DNA of 24,058 nucleotides from Methanobacteriota archaeon (GTDB taxonomy: Archaea > Halobacteriota > Methanosarcinia > Methanosarcinales > Methanoperedenaceae). The position numbers and the translations under genes are program-made. A model generated the notes under the pieces. It did not search any database. It was given only the letters and a program-made list of their open reading frames with translations, and was not told where the DNA came from. The DNA lies in assembly GCA_018900975.1 (NCBI GenBank), contig JAHIFK010000201.1:1-24058 (forward strand), in the 5' to 3' direction. This document shows, piece by piece, positions 21,343-24,058 of the stretch (its first letter is position 1; the number at the start of each line of letters is the position of its first letter).

Positions 21343-21418
21343 GCTTTCCGTTCTCTTGATGCAGGATAAGAGGGGCACGGTGGGGTTTTGAGCAGGTGGG
21401 GGGCTGAGGTTTGTGTTT
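21343..21418. repeat. G-rich 76-bp direct repeat, copy B
   Basis: This is the second copy of the element at 20445-20520, in the same orientation and of equal length. It is followed by a run of eight G (21423-21430) and then, at 21444, the stop codon of the intact abiEii gene. As with copy A and hicB, it stands at the 3' end of a minus-strand toxin-antitoxin operon. Confidence 0.85.
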
Positions 21419-21443
21419 TTATGGGGGGGGTTGTTCACGTGTG

Positions 21444-22175
21444 TTATTTCACTTTGATAAAATCCAGCATCAACCTCAAATCTTTCACGACTGACTCGAA
21501 AGCAGGAAGGCTTTTTGTAAGTCTTGCAAGAGCGATAGTCCAGAACTTTTTTGCCTCTGAGAGCCTGTTCTCATCAAAGATCAGATCGGGGTTGAACTCT
21601 TTTTCTTTCATTAGCCGCCAGACATCGTAATAATCCCGTGCTTTTCCTCTTTGAAGGATGCTGCGCAGCTTTTCAACCAGGATCTCATTTGGTGAATAAA
21701 CAAGAACTTCAAATTCCGGGATGTCCTCATACTCAGGCTTCACTTTTATCCGCATGGGCTTTTCAATCATTTTTTCTTTCAATGAGATGTCATGGGTGAT
21801 CTTATTCTTGAATCCGATCGGACCCAGGAACTGGACATCAGCAAAAATAGCATACTCTCCTGTATTAAATGAACTGAACGAATAATTGATGCTGCTTCTC
21901 TTGCTAACAGATGAGAAAACTTGCTCAAAACCCTTTTTCAACTCTGAAGGATCAACTTCCTGCATGATAGTGAAGTCCATATCCTCGGAAAGTCGCCATT
22001 CAGGAAAGTAAATTTTTCGTATCGCTGTCCCTCCTTTAAATATCAGGATGTCCCTGAGCTTGGAATCCTCCCAGTAAATCCCGCTAAGAAGCCATGTCAG
22101 TGCGTAATCTTTTTCTAAAGTCGCAACGTTGAATCCTGTTTTCCTGGCTCGCCTTCTTAATTCATTTTCATCCAT
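21444..22175 (-). CDS. abiEii: AbiEii toxin, nucleotidyltransferase of a type IV toxin-antitoxin pair
   Basis: AbiEii proteins are DNA polymerase beta-like nucleotidyltransferases that arrest growth; related toxins (MenT) modify tRNA, and AbiE causes abortive phage infection. The 243 residues keep every expected motif. FKGGTAIRKIYFPEWRLSED holds the GG loop (48-49) with D65 and D67 as the metal-binding DxD. A central strand and EILVEKL (about 164-170) follow, then KARDYYDVW (178-186) with the late Lys and Asp motif. No frameshift is seen, so it looks functional. The gene starts one base after the abiEi stop. Copy B of the G-rich repeat follows its stop after 25 bases. Confidence 0.9.
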   Translation of the reverse strand: MDENELRRRARKTGFNVATLEKDYALTWLLSGIYWEDSKLRDILIFKGGTAIRKIYFPEWRLSEDMDFTIMQEVDPSELKKGFEQVFSSVSKRSSINYSFSSFNTGEYAIFADVQFLGPIGFKNKITHDISLKEKMIEKPMRIKVKPEYEDIPEFEVLVYSPNEILVEKLRSILQRGKARDYYDVWRLMKEKEFNPDLIFDENRLSEAKKFWTIALARLTKSLPAFESVVKDLRLMLDFIKVK

Positions 22176-22176
22176 T

Positions 22177-22992
22177 TTAATATCTCATCCAGCCTGTCAG
22201 TTCATCCTTTGTCCTGTTTATTATGAGTCCGTATTTTTTAGAGTATTCCAGAACTTTCTTGGGTCCAAGAGGGTCAAGCCACATATATCCTTTTGATCCT
22301 CTCAGAGTTTTCTCATGAAATATTCCTTCTGCCAGTCCGAGCAACTCCAGCGCATAACAAATCCTCCTCGTGACCACGCTCACTCCGAGTCTTTTTGAGT
22401 ACTCAAGTAGCTTTACAAAGTCCAGTTCTTTTCTGGCATTCCATATCCCTTTTATGGCTTCATCCAGCCCGCTGCAGTATTTTGGATATAACATGCAGTC
22501 AACGATGGTTTTCTCTCTTGAAGATATATTGAATGTACCCCTTGCAGCCTTTTCTTCTACAAATCCAAAAAATCTCTTTTTCGACAGGGTGATGAATTCG
22601 AATCGTGTATCTCCATAATCTAAATCTTTTTTCCTCTGTGTCGTTGCAACGAAAACAACATTGGGAACCTGTTCAGTCATACCCCAATAGTTAAGTGCTG
22701 TCCAGAAACCGATGTAATAGACATCTATGATATTTGGAACCATTAGATAGGGGATCTCAGACCATGATCCCTCAAGCCCTGCTCGTGCAGGAATAAGGAG
22801 GTATTTTCCCTTTTCTATCTCTTCTATCCTTCCCTTTTTCTTTAAGCGGTATATCACATTCCAGACAGAGGGTGAGGATGTCTTGAGAATTCTCTTTGCA
22901 TCTTTTATTGAGAAAACTGATATATTCTCCTCTTCTAAAGTGAACAGCAACCTTAGCTCATTTGATCCTAATCTTATTTTTCTTGTATTCAT
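22177..22992 (-). CDS. abiEi: AbiEi antitoxin / autoregulator
   Basis: AbiEi opposes AbiEii and, in studied systems, represses its own operon by binding inverted repeats in the promoter. The 271 residues begin with a winged-helix region (about 1-70, NELRLLFTLEEENISVFSIK to VWNVIYRLKKKGRIEEIEKG). The conserved WSEIPYLMVPNIIDVYYIGF, FWTALNYWGMTEQ, FGFVEEKAARGTFNISSREK and TIVDCM blocks follow, and the C-terminal domain ends in GWMRY. ATG 22992 lies near an AT-rich promoter and an inverted repeat. The antitoxin-first order with a one-base gap to the toxin is standard. Confidence 0.9.
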   Translation of the reverse strand: MNTRKIRLGSNELRLLFTLEEENISVFSIKDAKRILKTSSPSVWNVIYRLKKKGRIEEIEKGKYLLIPARAGLEGSWSEIPYLMVPNIIDVYYIGFWTALNYWGMTEQVPNVVFVATTQRKKDLDYGDTRFEFITLSKKRFFGFVEEKAARGTFNISSREKTIVDCMLYPKYCSGLDEAIKGIWNARKELDFVKLLEYSKRLGVSVVTRRICYALELLGLAEGIFHEKTLRGSKGYMWLDPLGPKKVLEYSKKYGLIINRTKDELTGWMRY

Positions 22993-23034
22993 ACTCTTGT
23001 TAAGTGAGAGTATAGTTACACAAATATTAATAAT
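22991..23034 (-). promoter_or_regulatory. abiE promoter with inverted-repeat operator candidate
   Basis: ATACTCT (22991-22997) and AGAGTAT (23007-23013) are a perfect seven-base inverted repeat with a nine-base spacer, starting in the abiEi start codon. Read on the minus strand, an AT-rich ATTAATAT box lies at about 23025-23032. The transcript would start near 23002, inside the repeat. This suits negative autoregulation by AbiEi, as known in the family. Confidence 0.45.
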
Positions 23035-23059
23035 TTTCTATTACCAGCCCTGCGAGGAT

Positions 23060-23083
23060 CAGTTGGGGGGCATGGGTGTGTTT
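23060..23083. repeat. Degenerate partial copy C of the G-rich repeat
   Basis: CAGTTGGGGGGCATGGGTGT and the following TGTTT resemble the end of copies A and B (CAGGTGGGGGGCTGGGGTTT). It lies upstream of abiEi, so the abiE pair has a copy on each side. Confidence 0.4.
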
Positions 23084-23111
23084 GAAGGAGAGGAACTGGC
23101 GGGGTATCAGA

Positions 23112-23203
23112 GATACGAAATCCGCGCGCATCCGTGTCATCTATGTAATCTGTTTTCCATCGCATGCGCCGCACATTTATCACTCTTTAAATATTAATCC
23201 CCC
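23112..23203. repeat. Direct repeat family D, copy 2
   Basis: This is the second copy of the segment at 21116-21208, in the same orientation, with a 21-base identical core at 23171-23191. It lies between abiEi and the HerA remnant. Its right end overlaps the last codons of that remnant. Confidence 0.8.
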
Positions 23204-23460
23204 GTCCTCTCATGCTTCTCCTCATACTTCCTCCGCTCCGCCCACAAAGCAGGTGCATCCTTACTCCTCCCCCTCACATCGCTCGTCAGCCTCTTCCTTA
23301 TCCTCACCAGGGTCGGCGTATTGATCGCAACCCCTGAGATTATCGCCTGACCCTTCGCAAGTGAAGGAAGCTCTGAAATCAGCTCCCTGCTCGCGCTCTC
23401 GATGCTCTGGGCGATCTGAGGACCACGGAAAAACAACATATCCAATTTTACCTATAAAAA
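23194..23460 (-). pseudogene. C-terminal remnant of a HerA-like helicase/ATPase gene
   Basis: Read on the minus strand, the frame gives about 85 residues. IAQSIESASRELISELPSLA, KGQAIISGVAINTPTLVRIR and KRLTSDVRGRSKDAPALWAE match the C-terminal end of HerA-type (DUF87) DNA-translocating ATPases. The P-loop and all of the ATPase core are missing, and a TAG lies a few codons upstream of the first usable ATG (23445). HerA works with NurA in end resection, and HerA-like proteins occur in several phage-defence systems. This piece cannot work on its own. It is probably the leftover of a gene cut by repeat-associated rearrangement. Confidence 0.65.
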
Positions 23461-23510
23461 CTGGCAACAAATCTGCGTTCATCGGCGTCATGCCCGCCGC
23501 AATGCATAGA

Positions 23511-23538
23511 CACGTATGCCCCTGCGGGGGCATACGTG
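23511..23538. repeat. Perfect 12-base-pair palindrome with TGCG loop
   Basis: CACGTATGCCCC (23511-23522) pairs exactly with GGGGCATACGTG (23527-23538). Its CGTATGCCC part is shared with the uL3 leader (240-248) and the rpl11 terminator (19759-19767). It lies in the gap between rsmA and the HerA remnant. Confidence 0.85.
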
Positions 23539-23541
23539 GAT

Positions 23542-23570
23542 GCGCCCTCCAGAGGCGCGACTCTGGGCGC
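23542..23570. repeat. Second hairpin, GC-rich
   Basis: CCAGAG (23549-23554) pairs with CTCTGG (23561-23566) around the loop GCGCGA, extended by GCGC (23542-23545) with GCGC (23567-23570) across a three-base bulge. It stands four bases from the previous palindrome. The pair fills most of the gap after rsmA and may end its transcript, although no clear T-run follows on the minus strand. Confidence 0.65.
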
Positions 23571-23643
23571 CTTTATCTGCGGTTTGTTTTTCAAAATATT
23601 GCAAGCGGCCTCAGATGTTTCTTGAATATGACCTGAACTTCCC

Positions 23644-24058
23644 CTATTCACATAAAACATCAGCGATCCCTGCAAGTTCCTTCGCCGAAAGGACTTCAGC
23701 CCTTTTCTTGAGTATCTCATCAGGAATAGCTCCCAATGCACCACTCCTGATCCCCAGCATCTTCGCGTTATTCAGTATTGCATTCCTGAGCGTTTTCCTC
23801 CTTTGCGAAAAAACAGCAGTTAAGAATCTCATGAAAAAAGTCTCATTTTTCACAGAATAAGGTGGAGGACGCGGTGTAAGCTTCACTATGGCTGAACTGA
23901 CCTTAGGGGGCGCGCTGAATGCATCCGGCGGCACGATCTCCAGTATCTGCGCGTCAGCATAGTACTGGACAGTAATGGACAACCTTCCGTAATCCTTGCT
24001 GCCCGGTACTGCCACCATCCTCTTTGCGAACTCAAGCTGGTACATCAGTATCCCGAAG
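23644..24058 (-). CDS. rsmA: rRNA adenine dimethyltransferase RsmA/KsgA (3' part)
   Basis: RsmA dimethylates two adenosines in the 3'-terminal hairpin of 16S rRNA and acts as a late 30S assembly checkpoint. The frame is open to the window edge, so the N-terminal half with the SAM-binding and catalytic motifs lies outside. The visible 138 residues include GILMYQLEFAKRMVAVPGSK, DYGRLSITVQYYADAQILE, the PPKVSSAIVKLTP block and FSQRRKTLRNAI, all typical. ATG 24045 is internal to the gene and not its start. The stop is TGA or TAA-type near 23644. Its role again belongs to ribosome biogenesis, so the accessory island sits between two ribosome-related genes. Confidence 0.93.
   Translation of the reverse strand, partial: FGILMYQLEFAKRMVAVPGSKDYGRLSITVQYYADAQILEIVPPDAFSAPPKVSSAIVKLTPRPPPYSVKNETFFMRFLTAVFSQRRKTLRNAILNNAKMLGIRSGALGAIPDEILKKRAEVLSAKELAGIADVLCE

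Noticed and set aside
21225..21359. 44-codon plus-strand frame beginning MQPFHIKIEAYRWPEY
   Set aside because: There is no recognisable family, no clear ribosome binding site, and its end lies inside repeat copy B. Left as non-coding.
20445..23203. Possible CRISPR array near a Cas4-like gene
   Set aside because: The repeats are 76 and about 92 bases, occur twice, and are separated by whole genes. There are no regularly spaced short repeats, and no cas1, cas2 or effector genes.
19743..23640. Insertion sequence or transposon
   Set aside because: No transposase, integrase or resolvase frame is present, and no target-site duplications were seen around the repeats.
1..24058. tRNA, rRNA or other stable RNA genes
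   Set aside because: I looked for cloverleaf arms and conserved rRNA stretches in the intergenic regions and saw none. The gaps are explained by promoters, leaders and repeats.

Overview
The window is archaeal chromosome. It carries archaea/eukaryote-type ribosomal proteins (eS4, eL19, eL32), the archaeal RNase P subunit Rnp1, archaeal SecY and SecE, Spt5 and TATA-box promoters. Shine-Dalgarno motifs of the GGTGAT/AGGTGA kind are common. The gene order, the PGF-CTERM surface protein and protein wording close to methanogen homologues suggest Methanosarcinales in the broad sense, possibly a Methanoperedens/ANME-2d-like lineage. That placement is inference.

Layout. (1) 1-102 is the 3' end of an unidentified coiled-coil gene. 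(2) 103-395 is a long structured leader with a TATA box. (3) 396-13448 is one compact + strand operon: uL3, uL4, uL23, uL2, uS19, uL22, uS3, uL29, Rnp1, uS17, uL14, uL24, eS4, uL5, uS14, uS8, uL6, eL32, eL19, uL18, uS5, uL30, uL15, SecY. Genes overlap or sit a few bases apart, and a T-rich terminator follows SecY. (4) 13540-14289 is a Cas4/RecB-like protein that keeps its four iron-sulfur cysteines but has lost nuclease residues. (5) 14369-18441 is a four-gene operon: a secreted PGF-CTERM protein, two tandem paralogous MacB/FtsX-type permeases and their ATPase. (6) 18552-19748 is secE, spt5 and rpl11, ending at a hairpin plus T-run terminator. (7) 19743-23640 is an accessory island on the minus strand: a broken AbiE pair, a HicA-HicB pair, an intact AbiEi-AbiEii pair and a HerA C-terminal remnant. 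Repeats lie between these modules. (8) 23644-24058 is the 3' part of rsmA (ksgA).

The first block builds ribosomes and the Sec translocon, and the secE/spt5/rpl11 block completes SecYE and links transcription to translation. Two stretches of accessory genes interrupt this conserved background. One is the Cas4-like/ABC block between secY and secE. The other is the toxin-antitoxin island directly after rpl11, where rpl1-rpl10-P1 would commonly follow in archaea. The most unusual architecture is in that island. A 76-bp G-rich direct repeat occurs at the 3' end of both hicAB and abiE, and a second repeat family lies on the 5' side of each, so the two systems look like two cassettes built on the same plan.
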